A stretch of DNA of 64,000 nt. Origin: Xylaria sp. FL1777 (Eukaryota > Ascomycota > Sordariomycetes > Xylariales > Xylariaceae). The position numbers and the translations under genes are program-made. The stretch is taken from NCBI GenBank assembly GCA_022578965.1, contig MU400654.1, forward strand, positions 41,016 through 105,015, read 5' to 3'. Of this stretch, positions 34,550 to 49,511 are shown piece by piece (positions within the stretch are counted from its first letter, which is position 1; each line of letters starts with the position of its first letter). Under the pieces are notes generated by a model. The model did not search any database. It was not told the origin of the DNA and saw only the letters and a list, made by a program, of their open reading frames with translations.

Positions 34550-37500
34550 GAAATTTTTTATTTTAGGTGCTTTAGACTAAAAACATAGAACAGCGGGCTA
34601 TGCTTGCTACAAGCCACAACTTACCCCCTTTAAAAGCTTGTGCAAATATATCTATAAGTCCAAGGCCTGCGTTTTATATATTTTAGTTTAAAGCACTTTT
34701 GTTAATTTTCGAGCTAGAGTTTACTTTGCACATATATGTATACTACTTACACCTATAGATTATTTATTAACAAAACCTAAAAAAAACAATTATAACATTG
34801 CTTAAAGCTTTCTATAGTAATGCTTATATTTAGCGCTAACTTTATAATTAAAATACTTTATTATGTTATAATGTTTTAAGCTTAAACAGTTAAAAGTTAA
34901 GCTTTATTTATTAATTTATTAACTAGTGTTATTTTTTTATTTTACTATAAAACTACAAACTTTTAACAATTTTAGCTTTAGCTTAATTAATAGTTGCTTT
35001 TTAAAGAAACTAATAGCTTTAAAACTTTTAAAATTTATTAAAAAACTTAATAAACTAAATAAACTAGCTAATAATGCAGTATTAAAGCATTTATTTAGTA
35101 ACTATATTTAATATTTTATATAGCATATTTTGCTATAATTAAAACATAACTAATAGTATATATTAAAATATAACTTTATATAAGCTATTATTAATACTAT
35201 TTTAAATTATTGTTAATTTAATAAATTATATAAGCTTAAGCTTAAAGCTAAACAAATTAAGTTAATTTAGCATATAATATTTTATTATAATAACATTATA
35301 CTAGTAGCTTAAACTAATTATAAAAAAAGCATTATATTATAAACTGTTTTAGTTATTATGTAAAATATAATAACTTTATAGTTATACTTATTAAAACAAT
35401 TAAAATATAACTAATTTAATTTAATTGCTTAAATTTTTAATACTTATTTATTATTAATAATAAATAATATAACAAAAGTTAATTAATATTATATAAATAA
35501 TTATAAAAGTATATTTTTACTATTTAATAAAATAATGCTATATAAGCTAAGTTAGCTTTAAAACACTTTATATATGTTATTTTTAAGCTTAAATAAGCTA
35601 TTTAAAAATACTTTATTAATTTGCTTTATAATCTCTTGTTTAATTAAAAAATTACGTTTATAACTATTAATAAGCTTTATATAGTTTATTAATAAAAAAA
35701 TTTCTAAATTATATATTTTAATATATATTATATAAAAGCGTTAGTTTTATAAAATATACTATAGTTTAGCTATATTGCTATACTAAGCTTAAATGCTTAA
35801 AAGTTTATATTGCTTAAAGCTAGATTTTAATAGTAAAGTACTTATTTAAAAAACTATAATTTGTTTATACTTTAATTAATTAGCTTAATATATTTTTTAT
35901 TGTTTATTTTATAAAAAAAAGTACTATTATAAAAAATTACTAATAATTAAGTTTTTTAATTAATAAAACATAGCATAATATAATATACTTAATTTTTAAA
36001 ACTATTGTTTTTATAAATAGCAAAAAAAAGCTTATTGTTATATATTATTTCTTAATAATATAGCTTTAAAAGTTAAAGTTTACTTTAACTAAAATAAAGC
36101 GCTTTATTTAAAAATATAATATAAATATACGTTTTAATAACTAATAGCAATTATATAATAAGTTTATAAAGCTAAACTTTTTTTGTTAAATTATGCTTAC
36201 TATTATAGCTTTTAAAATAAAAATAAATATTTATAATATAACATATGTTGTTTAGTTTAATTTTATTATTTCTAAAAACTTTTTAAACTTATTATAAAAG
36301 TTTAACTAAACTATTCGAAATAATATAACATAAAAAACAGCATTTTTTTTTGCTTTTTATTAGTATTTTAATTTACTAAAAGCACAAAAAGTTAAGCTTT
36401 TTAAACTAAAGCGTAAAAAAAAACTACTAAAAAATAATCAAAATAATTTGCGCTTTATAACAAACATAAGCAATAATACATTAAAAAGCTTAACGTTTAG
36501 CTATATATAGTTTATGCTATTAAACTACTAATTAATTATAACTAATAAGCTTAAAAATAAAAATAGTTTAATAATTAATTTTAAACTAAAATAGTTTAAG
36601 CTAATTAAGCTTACTAAGTAAACTAAAGCTAAACTAAAGTTTAAAAACAAGCTGCAAGCTATTTAACTAAACATATATAAGTTTATAAATATAAAATGCT
36701 TTAAAAAATATACTTTATAGTTTTTATAATAGCTAAATAATAAAAATATTAAAAAGCAAAAAAATATATAATAAAAAGTATATTACAACTTATATTATTA
36801 TAACTTTAGTTAATTATTAAAGTTGCTGCTAAAAATATACTAGCAGTTTATGCTTTAAAAAAAAACCATTTTTTAGTTTTTATAGCAAAAGCTCTAAAAA
36901 TTTTGCGTAAAATACTCTGCAAACTTATATTAACACTTAAACTTTACTATTAATAGCATAGCAAAATATTTTATACTAAAAAAAATTCAATAATATATTG
37001 CTGCTATGTTTAATAAAATAGTTAATATAAATACTATGTTTTCTTTAGTTTATAATGCTATAAAAATATTTAGATAAAATAAATAAAAAAAATATAGCTA
37101 CGTTTTATATACTAAGCTTTTTATAATATACTAGCATGCTTTTAATAAGCATGTTAAACATTTTGCAAACAAAGCACAAATTAAAAATGCTACTAAAAAC
37201 ACATCTTGTTTAATCTTAAAATTAACACTAAAAATACAAATAAAGCAGCAGTTAAATATTTATTAAACGCTTAATATACAATTAAGCTAGTTAGCTTTAT
37301 GCTTAATAGCAATTATAACTTTTGTTTTATTATTTTTAGCAAAACTAACTATAGTTATATTATTTTTAAGTACTTTTTTTATATATATAAATATATTGCT
37401 AGCTATAAATTTACTAGTATAATTTAAACTATTAAAGCATAACAAAAAATTGCTAGCAAATAATAATCCTAAAAAGCTAAAAAAAAAGGCAAAAAAAATA

Positions 37501-40500
37501 AAACGTATATAATACTTTGCGCTAATTTATATTTAACTATAGTTCTTTAGTTTCTTTTTTTTTTCTTTTGTTTTTTTATAATTAAAAGTATATAGCTGCT
37601 ATTTTTTATTATTTTTAATAAATAGTTTATTTTTATTAGCTAAACTTAATATGTTTTGCTATATTAAAACTTTAGTTAATTAAACAACTTTAGTGTTAAA
37701 CTTATTAATTTTAATATTAGCAAGTTATTGCTTTTTTTTTATTAATAAATCTAGCGCATTAAAAAGATTATATAACGTAGTATAACTATTAGTATATTTT
37801 TTAGTATTGCTATTAATATATATTTTATAAGCATATTTAATAATATTTTAGTTAATAAAAAAAAAAGTATGCTATTTATTTTAATATGTTTAAAAAAACT
37901 ATTTTATATTACTATAAATTAAAGCAATATAAAAACTTATAATAGCTAATCAATTAAATATAATAAAAATATCTTGCGTAAAGTTTTTGTTATTTTTTAT
38001 ATTAATTATAAAAGCACTATTAATATGCTTTAAAGCTAAATTAATAGCTTTTTACTTGCTTTTAGTTATAGTATACTAAATAAAGCTTAACTGCAGTATT
38101 TTTATTGCAAGTTCTAGTTTTATAATATTAAAATAAAATAACTAAACAAAATATAATATCTTTAGTTTATAATTACTAAACTTTCCTTTATAAAAAAAAA
38201 TAAAAAAATAAAAAATAATTTAATATAGCACTTTATAGTTGTTAAACTAAACTGCTATAATTATTATAAATAAATATTTTATAATACTTATATATTAACA
38301 ATAGCTTTAAAACTTAATATTAATTAATTTGCTTTTGTTTTAAGTATATTTTTTTGTTTAACTTATATATTTTAACTATTAAAATTATAAAGCTACAATT
38401 TTTTGCTTAAGTAATATAAAATCTATGCTTTTTAATATTGTTTAAATATAGTTTAGTTAAACTTTATTAAAAAATAATATATTAAATTTAACTAAATTAT
38501 AAATTAAAAACGCTAAAATATAAGCATAAAACTTATTATGTAGTAATAGCAAAACTTAATAGTACTAAACTTTATTTTTTTTAATATGCTGCTTGCAGCT
38601 AAAGAATTATATATTATGTTTTATAAAAAAATCCCAAAAAGTCCAAAAAATTAGTTAAATAAAATTTAGCACAATATAAAAAAAAGCTAATATAAAAAGC
38701 ATTTATTGTTTATAGTTATATATATTGCCTGCTTTTATTTAAGCAGCTATTATAGCTTAAATAAAAAATGTAATTTTTTAATTTTTATATATTATTGCAA
38801 GTTATTTATTATAGTTTTAATAATTTAAAATAGTATAAAATAAAATATTATAAACTTAATATACTTTAAATATTTTTTTTTGTTTTCGTAAATAACAAAA
38901 GTTTGCAAAATATAGCTAACGTTATTTTATAGTTATGCAATATTTAAAAATAAAGCAAACTTTTTTAAATATAATAATTTAAATAAAAAACGAACAGTAT
39001 AAACTAATAAATAATTAGTTGCTTTACTTATATAAACTAAAGTTAGCATTAAGTAAAAAAAAAGCTATTTTCTTTTAAAAAAAGTAGTAGCATACTATTA
39101 TAACTATATAAATAAGCTAAGCACGTTTAAACTAGTAACTATAAAACAGTTAATTAAATTTTGCATAATATTTTTATAACTTATGCTAAGATTTTAAACA
39201 CTGTTTTTAAAGTTAAAATTATTATATATAAACATAATACTTAAGTTATAAATAATACGCTTTAAGTTAAGCTATATATTTATTAATTTAAGTATTAAAA
39301 CATTAGCTAACTAGCTATTATATATGCAACTTTGTTTAGCTATTTTATTTAGCTGTTTTAAAATAAACTTATAGCTAATATATACTTTAAATTAAGCAAA
39401 AATATTAATTACCTAAGTTTATGTTTTATTACTATAAAAATAAATGCCAATAAATTGCTATAAAAAATTATTTATTAAAAATATATATACACTTAATAAT
39501 AAAGCTATAATTATATATGCTTTAGCAATATAAAAAAACAGCATATTAGCTTTAGTTATGTTATAAGATTTACGCCTAGTTTGCTAATTCGTAAAAATAC
39601 CTAAAAAAAAAGCAGCAAAATATAAAAATACGTTTTAAATTTAAAACCAAAAAAAACAAAATAACTTTTTAATTTATTACATATTATAAACATTTTTAAC
39701 TTAGCAAAGCTTTTTATTAAAAGCTTTAAATGCTTTAAAATTAAATTTAATAAAAGCTAGTTATTTAAATAAAATAAAAAGCTTGTTTTAAAATGTAAAA
39801 ATGTTAGTAATATTATAACTTGCATTATTTTTCTTAAATTTTATTTAAATACTAGCTTCCTAAAAACACTATTAAACTTCAAGGTTTTTTAATACGTTAA
39901 TTATTTTGCACATTTGTAGCTTTAACTAATTACTAGTTGCAGTTCGCAATAAAAGCTATCCTTTTAAAAACCAACAAAAATTATAGCTTTAATTATAATT
40001 GTAATGCTAATACTTTTATATATTTATTATAACCTATTATTAGCATATAAAATCAAATTTCTTATTTAAGTTATTGCTTTTATAATTAGAATTATTTTTA
40101 AAATCAAAAGCAATAAAAGTAGTATTAAAAAAATCAGTTAATTTAGATATAAAAAATAGCATAAATACTAGTATAGTAAACTATACAAGCAAGCAAAGTA
40201 ATCGCAAGAAAAATAATAGTAAAAAAAACAATATTTCGGTTAAAAAATCTATAGTATGCAATATAACAAAAACTAAGCGTTAAAAAAATACAAAAAAAAT
40301 ATAACTATATATAAAATACAATAATTAATTAATTAAGTATAACTTTAAACGGATTTAAAGTTGCTATATAAATAAATTATAGTTTATTGTTTTTTAAATA
40401 AAAACGTAAGCAAAAAAATCAACATAGTTACTTTAAACCAAAATTCTAAGTTTGTATTAAAGGAAATAAAAAAGGTTATAATTAATAAAAAAGTAGTATA

Positions 40501-40560
40501 GCTAAAGAAGTACAAACGTAAAAACCATTTTAGTTTAAGGCACCTAAGATAAGAAATTTT
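34550..40560. mobile_element. Putative inverted-repeat DNA element, 6.0 kb
   Basis: About 33 bases at 34,550-34,582 and 40,528-40,560 are inverted copies sharing TTAGGTGC-YTTA-R-ACTAAAA; all mismatches are transitions. Bases 34,560-34,760 are less A+T-rich than their surroundings. No target duplication is clear, so the superfamily cannot be named. The interval could also be two unrelated solo repeats in opposite orientation. Confidence 0.42.
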
Positions 40561-40980
40561 AACATATAATTATATAAAGCTTTAAAAAGTAATCGTTTAG
40601 TTATAAAGTTAATAGTAAAATTTATAGCAAAAAAAGCTTAAAATAAAAGTTAAAGCTAATTAGTTTGTTTACTATTTATAAAACATTTAAAATAGCTTTT
40701 AATTACTTAGTTTATTTGTTTTATTTATTTATTAGTTTTAAAATAAAATATTACTAAAAGCTTTTGCTTAACTTTTAAGTAATAATATAAATTAAACTAA
40801 AATTAGCTAATAAAAATAAAGCTTTTATTAAAAATAATGCTTTTTAAGCTACTATAAATACATTTAATTTTATAATAAAATAAAACTGCTAGCTTAACTA
40901 AAGTTATAATAATATTAACTAAAAATAAGTATATAAGCTTAATAAATTTATTTATAATAATAAAAATAACATTAATTAGT

Positions 40981-41474
40981 TGTAATAGACCTATTATATA
41001 TTAATATAATAGGTTCGCCCTTAGGGTTTTAATTTGCAAGTAATAATAAAATCCTTAACAGTGGTCCGTTAAGGAGGTTTTCGGGATATTTTTACTACTA
41101 TGCATTAATAAAGGTCTTAAAGGATTAAAAGTAATAAATATATTAATGCTTAGCAGTTATAAAAAATTAATAGCTAAAGAACTAAAACTAAGTAAGTAAC
41201 TAAATACAAAAAGTGCATAATTATATAAACAAAGAAAAAGTAAAAAAAGTAGTAACCCTTTTTAAATCACTGCAAGTTTAATAAACACTAGATTACTGTA
41301 AGCCTAGTAAGCTTTAAATTACCGTAAGCCTAGTAAGCCTTAAATTATCGTAAGCCTAGTAAGCTAAGTAAATCGTTACGTAACTTTAGCTCTAGCTAGC
41401 AAAAAAAAAGGTGCAAAGTATATATAAAGGCATTAAGCCGCTTTAAAGGCCACCCTAGTGCTAATTTTATAACA
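40981..41474. mobile_element. Solo LTR with perfect target duplication
   Basis: 494 bases with TG...CA ends (TGTAATAG...TATAACA), flanked on both sides by ttagt (40,976-40,980 and 41,475-41,479). A perfect 11-bp hairpin lies just inside the left end (ACCTATTATAT, 4-base loop). The element is visibly less mutated than its surroundings. An inverted, more decayed relative is at 61,840-62,356. A single LTR with matching target bases implies excision of the body by LTR-LTR recombination. Confidence 0.85.
41292..41369 (+). repeat. 26-bp tandem repeat, three units, in the solo LTR
   Basis: Three consecutive 26-base units (41,292, 41,318 and 41,344), each containing GTAAGCCTAGTAAGC, with few differences; the third diverges at its end. 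The relative at 61,840 has a different tandem array (38-bp units) at the equivalent place, so the repeats expanded separately in the two LTR lineages. Confidence 0.8.
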
Positions 41475-44284
41475 TTAGTTTTTTTTTATAAAAAGTTTTT
41501 AGTAAACTTATAATAAAGTTTATAAATAGCTTTTATATAAGTTTATTAAGTATTAGCAAAACGTTAAGTTTGCTATATTTTTAATAATGTTTTGCTTTAG
41601 TTTTAAAGTAAATTATATAGCTTTATACATATTTTTTAACATTTAGTTTTATATTGCTTTAGTAAAACTTTTGTTATAGTAGTTTTAAAGTGCAGCTTTA
41701 GCTAAAATGTTTAATTAATAAATTATTATAATATAGCTTAATAAATTAAAAATATATAGCTTTTTTTAAAAAAATATAAATTTTATTTTTATAGCAAACT
41801 AAGGATTTTTTTATTAACTATTAAAAATTTGTAAGCTTTTTTGCTTTTAATTGCTTTATAATTGTATAGTATTTAAGGTTTTTTTTTTGAACTTTTTAAA
41901 TAAGGTTTTTTAGCTTTTTAAAAGCTTTTAAATCTTTTAATTTCTTTAAGCTTGCAGCTATTTATATATGTAAACGCATAATTGCTTAAATAAAAAAAAC
42001 TTTTTTAGTAAATATAGCTTTAAAATATAAAGCTTTAGCTTAAGTACTAAAATATAAATTAAAAACTTTAATTTGTTATATTATTACAACTTTTTTTTTT
42101 AACGTTAAAAAAATGTTAATATTATTAAGTAAAACAGCTATATAATTAAAACAGCACAAAAAAAAATTAGCTTTGTTTTTTTTGCTTACTTAATATTTAA
42201 TAATAAAGTTAAAAAAAGCTAATAATAAATATTAATAAGTTTGCTTTTTATTAAGCTTTAGCGTTTTTATAAACGTTTAAAAGTTAATATAATTAATTAA
42301 TACTTTAATTAATAAATTGCTTTTTTATAAATAATGCTGCTAATACTTAAAGTAATTTATTATTGCAAGCATTTTTTAGTTAAGTATACTATATTACATT
42401 TTTTGTTTAAATAACTTTTAAAAATAAAACATAACTAGTTTAAAAATGCTTTAATTATTTTGCTAAAATAGATTTTTTATAAAAGCTACTTTAAAAGAAT
42501 TAGTTTTTAGTAATATTTGTTTTTTAGGGTTAAAATATATAAAAAAAATAGCTTGCTTAAATATATCTTAAAAGTTTTTAAAAGCTTTTTTTTTAAAACT
42601 ATTTAAAAAAATTTAACTTATTTTTGTTTTTATTACGTTTTTTTTTAAATACTTAAATAAAAGCGCAGCAATATAAAAATATTTATTTATAAAATAGCAA
42701 TAAAAATTGCAAAACTTTAAAAATTATTATAATGCTTAATAAATATTTAATATAAATTATTGCTAAATAATGTTTATATATAAAAAGTTTATTTTAATTT
42801 TTTAGCTAGAAATAATATAACTTAAAAATTTGATTTTTTTTTAATAAAATTAGCACTTAAATAGCTTAATATATAGTTTTGCTTTTTGTAGCTTTTTAAT
42901 AATGTTTTAAATATGTTTTATATAAAAATTTTTATTTAAAAAAAAAATAAGCATATTATTAAAATATATAATATAAAATATATTTATTATATTATTAAGT
43001 GCTTTTTATATATAATTTTAAAAAGTAATAAAAATATTTAATAAATTTATAAGCATAACTAAAAATTTATAATAGCTATAGTATATATAAAACGCTATTT
43101 TTTATTTATTTTTTTTTAAATGTATAAATAATAATAAGCATTTTTAAAGTTAATTTTGCTAAAAATTTTAGCTTTTAAGATTTTATTAAGCAGCTTTAAA
43201 ATAAGTAGTAAAATATATTAATTTTTGCGTATAATTTAATTAAGTTTTTTATAGTTTATATATAAACGTAAGCTTTTATTTTTTTTAAGTATAAAAAAAA
43301 TTAAAGCATTAATAAAGCTAGTAAACTTTTTAATTTTTTTTGCTTTTAGTATTTTATTAAGCTATTTTTATAGTTTTTTTAGCTTATTTTAAGCTAATAA
43401 ATATATAAAAAAATAAAATATAATTACGTTTTTTTTTAGCTTAATAGTAAGGTTTTTTTGCTTTAATTATAATAATATATTTGTTTTGCTAATATTAAAA
43501 AACTTAAATAAGTAATAAAACTTTTTTAAAATTGTTATAAAATTAAAGCAACTAAAATTTTCTTTTAATTTTTTAAGCTATATAAATTTAAATAATTAAA
43601 TAATAGCGTAGCAATAAGCTTAGTTTTAATAAGCTTTTATAAATTTAGTTAAGCTAAATAATTTTATTTAAAAGCAATATAATTTAAAAAACTATTAATT
43701 AGTGCTTAAATTTAGTATAATATTTTTATTTTTTAAAGTAGTTTAAAATAATAAAAAAGAGCTGCTTTTAAAGCAATAATTATGGTTAATAACTATATAT
43801 GTACGCTTAATTTTGCAAGTAATACTATAATTATTAGTTAATTTATAAACAATTTAATAAGCTTTATAAGTAGAAAATTTACTTTTAGTAGCATGCTATA
43901 ATATAAATATACAAAAAAATGCTTGCTGTAATTTATAATAAAAAGCAAAAGTAAAACTAATATAATTATATTTAGCATATAAATTAAAATTAACATAGGT
44001 TTAAATAAGTAGTTTTATAAAGCTAATAAAATAAATAATGCAAAAAGTATAAAAATAGCATAAAATAAGTATATAAAGTAATAATTTTAGCTTAAAACTT
44101 ATAGCTAATATAGTTAGTATTAAGCTTACTACTTATTTTTTAAGTTATAATATTATAGCTTTTATAAAAAAAGTATATAAAACTTTAATTATTGTTTTTA
44201 GTTTTTTTTATTTATGTTATAGTTTTTATTTATTTAGATTTTTTAAATAGTTTGTTTTTAAGTAATATTACTATTATAGCTAAG

Positions 44285-47200
44285 CAATTACTATATAAGC
44301 ATAAAGAATTGCTATATAAGTATAACTTTACATAAGCATGACTTTTTCTAGCGATTTTATTAGCTAAAATTAAGGCTTACTAAAAATAACTTCTAGCTTT
44401 ATTTACTTTATTATATTTACTTTTTTAGCTAATTAAGTTAACACATTTTTATTTTATGTAAAGATTACTTTTTTTTACTTTTTTAGTGCATTATATAGCA
44501 TTTAAAATAAAACTTCATTAAACAGTAAAACTTTTAAATAGCGCAATTAATTTAAGCATATATTAAAAAATTAAATATAAAGTAAATATATTACTATAAT
44601 ATTTATAGTTACTTTAATTTTTATTAACTTTTTTGCTTTTAAATATTAAGCTATAATTGTTGTTTTTTAAACTTATTACTTGTTAACTTTTTAGTACTTA
44701 ATGTAGCAGTTTAATTATATGTTTAGCGTTAAAAAAATAAAGCGCTTTTATTTGTTTTAGTACTACTATTTTGCGTAAAAGTTTGTTTTATTTTAGCTAA
44801 AAATAATTTATTTCGATTTTTTTATAGCTAACTTTACTTTTGCTTTATAAGCTAGCTTGCTATAAGTATATTAGCTTTAATTACAAAATGTAATAATATG
44901 TTTTACACTATATTTTTTAGCTAATTATAAAATAGATTAGTAACCTTTAAGTTATAAATATATTAGTATAAATTTTTAGCTAAAAACTTATATAATTACT
45001 AATAAAAGTAAACATTTAGCTTAATAAACAAAGTAAAAAAGCTTAGTTTTAAGTAAACTTTGTAATAATAAAAAATTTTAAGTTTAATAAAAACTATATA
45101 GTTATTTATATAATGTTTTATATTAATTAAAAATAAGTTTTGCTTACTTAGCATAAATATTTAAGCAATACTATACTGCTTATTAAGTAGTACTAAGCTT
45201 TTTAATAATATAACTGTTTAAAGCTTGCTTAAATAATTTTTTATAGCTAATAAATAAATATGCTATAATAAAACTTTATTTTAAGCATAAGCTTAAATAA
45301 AGTTATGCTTTTAGTTAGCTATTATTTTTTGCATTACTTTTACAAAATAATATAAATTACTTATGCTATTTAAAAAATAACTTTTTATATTATTATTATT
45401 TGTTTTTGTTTTAAAAGTAACTTAAATACTAAAATTATAGTATTAGCAAATATAATAACATGCTTATTAAAATCTTAAAAGCATTTATGTTTTATAAAAA
45501 TATTATAATATTAAGCGCTAATTATTAAATTTTTAATAAAGCTTAGCTTATATTTATTTATATTTTGCTTTAGCTTTAGCAAATAATACTTTTTTTTATA
45601 TTATTAAAATATTTTAGTAGCTATAAAAAACTTTGTTATTATTAAAGCATTTAGTATTAAATAGTTATTTATTAATAAAATTTAGCTTAATTTAGCTTTA
45701 AGTAAAAAAGTTAATATTTTTGCTATTATTACTAAAAAAGCTGCTGCTTTTATTATAGCTGCTTATTTATTTTTGCTTAGCTTTTAGTAAAACATTTAAA
45801 TTAATATAATAAATATAAAATTATTGTTATGCTAAAAAAAACTAATGATTTAATGCTGCTTTTATTAACTTGTTATAATTAATAATAATAACTTTAAGCT
45901 TTTATATAAATGTTTTAATTAAAATTTAATGGATATTTTTAGCAAAAAACTAAAAACTTTTTTGTTTTTTATTGTTAATTAAGCTAAACGTTATATTAAA
46001 AACTATATTTAAGCATGTTTAGCTAATTGCTTAAAATAAAAAAAGCTTAAAGCAGTTTATATTATATATATTATTAAAACTAATAACTTTAAAAAATTAC
46101 TTTTATATTTTTATATAATATAAAAATGTTTATATAAAGCTAATTAAGCAATTAAGTTTTTTATTATTTTATTTTATAATATATAAGATTTTTTACTTAT
46201 TAAAAAGCTTAATAAAAGCTATAGTTAAATTATAGCTATTTAGTTTTGTTTAATTAATATAGTTCTAAGTATTATATATGTTTTTTTAAGTAAAAATAAA
46301 CTTATTATATTATTTTTTAACTATATTTTAAATATTTTACGTTTAGATTTTTATATAATAACTTACTGCTTTAACTATTCTTTTTATTAGCTTAATAAGC
46401 TTTTAATACAAAAAATGTATAAATAAATTAAAACTTAAGCTATAGTTATATTTATAGTATTTTATATTGCTAAAAAAACGTAATAACTATATGCTTTTTT
46501 TTTAAGCTTTTATAATTATAAACTATTTATAACTTGATTTTCGTAATTTTTGTTTGCAAATCTTATTACTTTAGGGTTTTTTAGGCTTGCTATATTTATT
46601 ACATTAAATAAAAAAACATATTTTTTGTTTTTTATATAAATAGCTATTTTTTTTAACTAAATTAAAGCTATTAAATTTAGCAAAGTTATTAATATACTAA
46701 AACAATAAATTATTACTAAAAAATAATTTGCTTAATATAAATAAATTTAGAATAAATTTTAGTAAAAAAAATAATTTTAGTAAGCTTAGCAGTAAAAAGT
46801 TTTAAAAAAAACAAAATACTTTAATTAAAAACAGTTATTAAAACAAAAGCACTAGCTAATTTTAAAGAAAAGTATGCTTATAAAATAACCTTTTAAACAA
46901 ACAAAATAACGTTAATTAAAACAAACTTAATATTAACTATATATTATTAAAAAGTAAATATAAAAATAATAATTTATATTTGTTTAAATAAAGCAGTAAA
47001 AAACTAAATTGCTTATACTATTTTTATACTTGTTTATATAACTAAAGTAATTAAGTAGTAAGCTAACAATTTTAATTAATTATACTACAAATAATACTAA
47101 AGGCAGTTTTAAATTTAGCTTAGCTAACAATTAAAAAGCTTAAGCTTAAAAAAAATTAAAACAGTTAAACTACTTTAAAAAAAGAATTAAAGTTAGCTTT

Positions 47201-47847
47201 TAGTTTAAAAATTAGCGTTTATATAAGCTAAAAAAAGCTGGTATTATTAACGTTAGTTTAATTTAAGTAAATTGCGTTATTATTTTATATTTTTTATAGT
47301 AGTTTGCAAAAGCTTTATGTTTTATAAAAGCAAAAAATAATTAAAAAGGTTTAAAAGTAAGCAGCAAAAATATTTTTAAAAGCATTAGCATTATTAGCGC
47401 TATAAAAAATAAACATACTAAAATAGTTATTATTAATAAAAGCAAACAAGCTTAAAAAAGAGTTATTATTGCTAAAAAAATATAAGCAATATAATTAAGC
47501 TAAAAGGTTAAAAATTATATTTTTATAAAAGCAGCTTAATAATTTTATAACATAATTAGTTTACTAGCATTTTTAACAATAATAAAGATTATTAAAAGTA
47601 AAAGCGCAAACATAGCTTTAGTTAAATTATAAAGCTATTATAACACGTAATAAAACATTAAACGTTAAAGTTTCTTTAATAATATAACAAATATAATATA
47701 ATAATATAACAGCTATATAAATTAGCATAAAAAGGCAGTACTTAGGTTTACTAACAATTTTTTTTTAAGCTAATAAAAACCCAAGAAAAGTTATGCTTAT
47801 ATAAGGTTATGCTTATATAGCAATTCTTTATGCTTATATAGCAATTA
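44285..47847. mobile_element. Inverted-repeat DNA element with iterated termini, 3.6 kb
   Basis: About 85 bases at 44,285-44,368 recur inverted at 47,765-47,847. Each end contains three or four iterations of a CTATATAAGCATAA-like motif spaced about 16-22 bases. Mismatches are mainly transitions. Such subterminal motif arrays are transposase-binding sites in several DNA transposon groups. No coding domain or target duplication could be read, so the superfamily is open. Confidence 0.6.
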
Positions 47848-49511
47848 TTTATAATTAATATAGCTATTAAACTTATTGTTTTTGTTATTATTATTGTTAT
47901 TATTACTTTTAAGCTAAAAGCAATTAAAAATAATATAGCTAAGTTGTTTATAGCTGTAATAAGTAAAGTTTTTATAAAAGTTTAAATTTAAACTATTTTT
48001 ATTGTTGTTTTAAAGTTAATTTAAAAAGGTTTTAAAAGTGTAACGGTTTTTTAAAGTATAAATGTTATTATTACTTTAGTTATTTATATATTTTTAGTTT
48101 TAAAAGCAGCTATAACTTTTAGTATTATTACTTTTATAGTATTAGTTTTAGTTTTTATAGCTATTATTATTTTTATAGAATTTTTAATTATTATTAATAT
48201 AGCTGTTAATATAATTATTGCTTTTATCCTAATAGTTTTAGTTATTAAAACTAGTATTATTGTTTTTATAATTAATGTTAATAAGCTAATTACTAGTTTA
48301 GTTTTGCTTAATATTTAAGGTTAATTTATTAATAATTTAGGTAATATTTAACTCTGGTTTTTTTTAGCTATAGTTTAAGCGTTGTTTTTTAGTTATTAGT
48401 TTTTAACGTTGTTATGCTATATTAACTATGTTAGCTTATATAGTTAGCAGTAAATTATAGTAGTTTATTAGCTTTTATTAAAGTAATACGCTTAGTTTTT
48501 AGTAGTATAATAAGGCTTTTTTGCTTTTGTTTTAGTAAATACTTTAAAGTTTAATGCTAGCAAGGTATTAATTAAACAATTTTAAGTTTTAGTTAGCTTG
48601 TTAATTTGCTTGTTTTAATTATACGTTTATGTTAGCTTATAAAAAAGTAAACTGCTTAAGCAAAGTTTTAGTTTAGTTTAAAAATATTTTTTAGTTAGTT
48701 TTAAATTGTTTTTTTTTTAGGGTTAATAATTTTTGTAATGCTAATTAATAAGCATTTTTACAGTTTTAGTTTATATTATTATATGCATATAAAATCTTGT
48801 TTTTATTATAATAGAATTTTTAATTAGCTTTTTTAAATATAGTTTAAAGTTTTTTTATTTATTTTAGTTAGCGTTAATAAATAAATTTTATGCTAAAAAA
48901 GTTATAGTTAAACTTTAATAGTTAACTAAAATTAACATTTTTAAATAAGTAGCGTTAATAGTAATATAAGCAATTTTAATATAATTAATATTTAGGTTTT
49001 TTTTAATTATGCTTTTTATTAAAGCTAAAAAATAAAAAGTTATTATTATTATTAAGATTTTTATGTTTTTGTTTTTAACCTAAGTTGCAAAATTGTTTTT
49101 TAAAGTTTAAAAGGTTTTTCTGTTTTTTTAAAAATGTTATTTTTTAGTTTTCTTGTTTATTTAATTATAAAATAAAAGTAGTACAAGCTATTTTTAATTT
49201 TAAGCTAACTTATTTGCTTTTATTTTTTTGCTGCATAATTTACTGCTTTAGTTTTTTAATTTTAGCTAAAAGCTATATAATTTATGTTTATAATAGTTAA
49301 GTATTAGCACTTAAAGCACTAAGTAATTATTGTTTGCTTAAGCTTAATTCTAAAAATAATTTGTGCTAAGTTTGTTTTTAATTTATTATTAAATTTTGTT
49401 TTAAAAAAAAGCTATTAGAAATAATACTAGCTTATGTAATTAATTAATGTTTAACTATTCTATAGTATAATAAAGTATTATAAGTAACTTTATTTTAAGA
49501 AGCTTTAAAAT

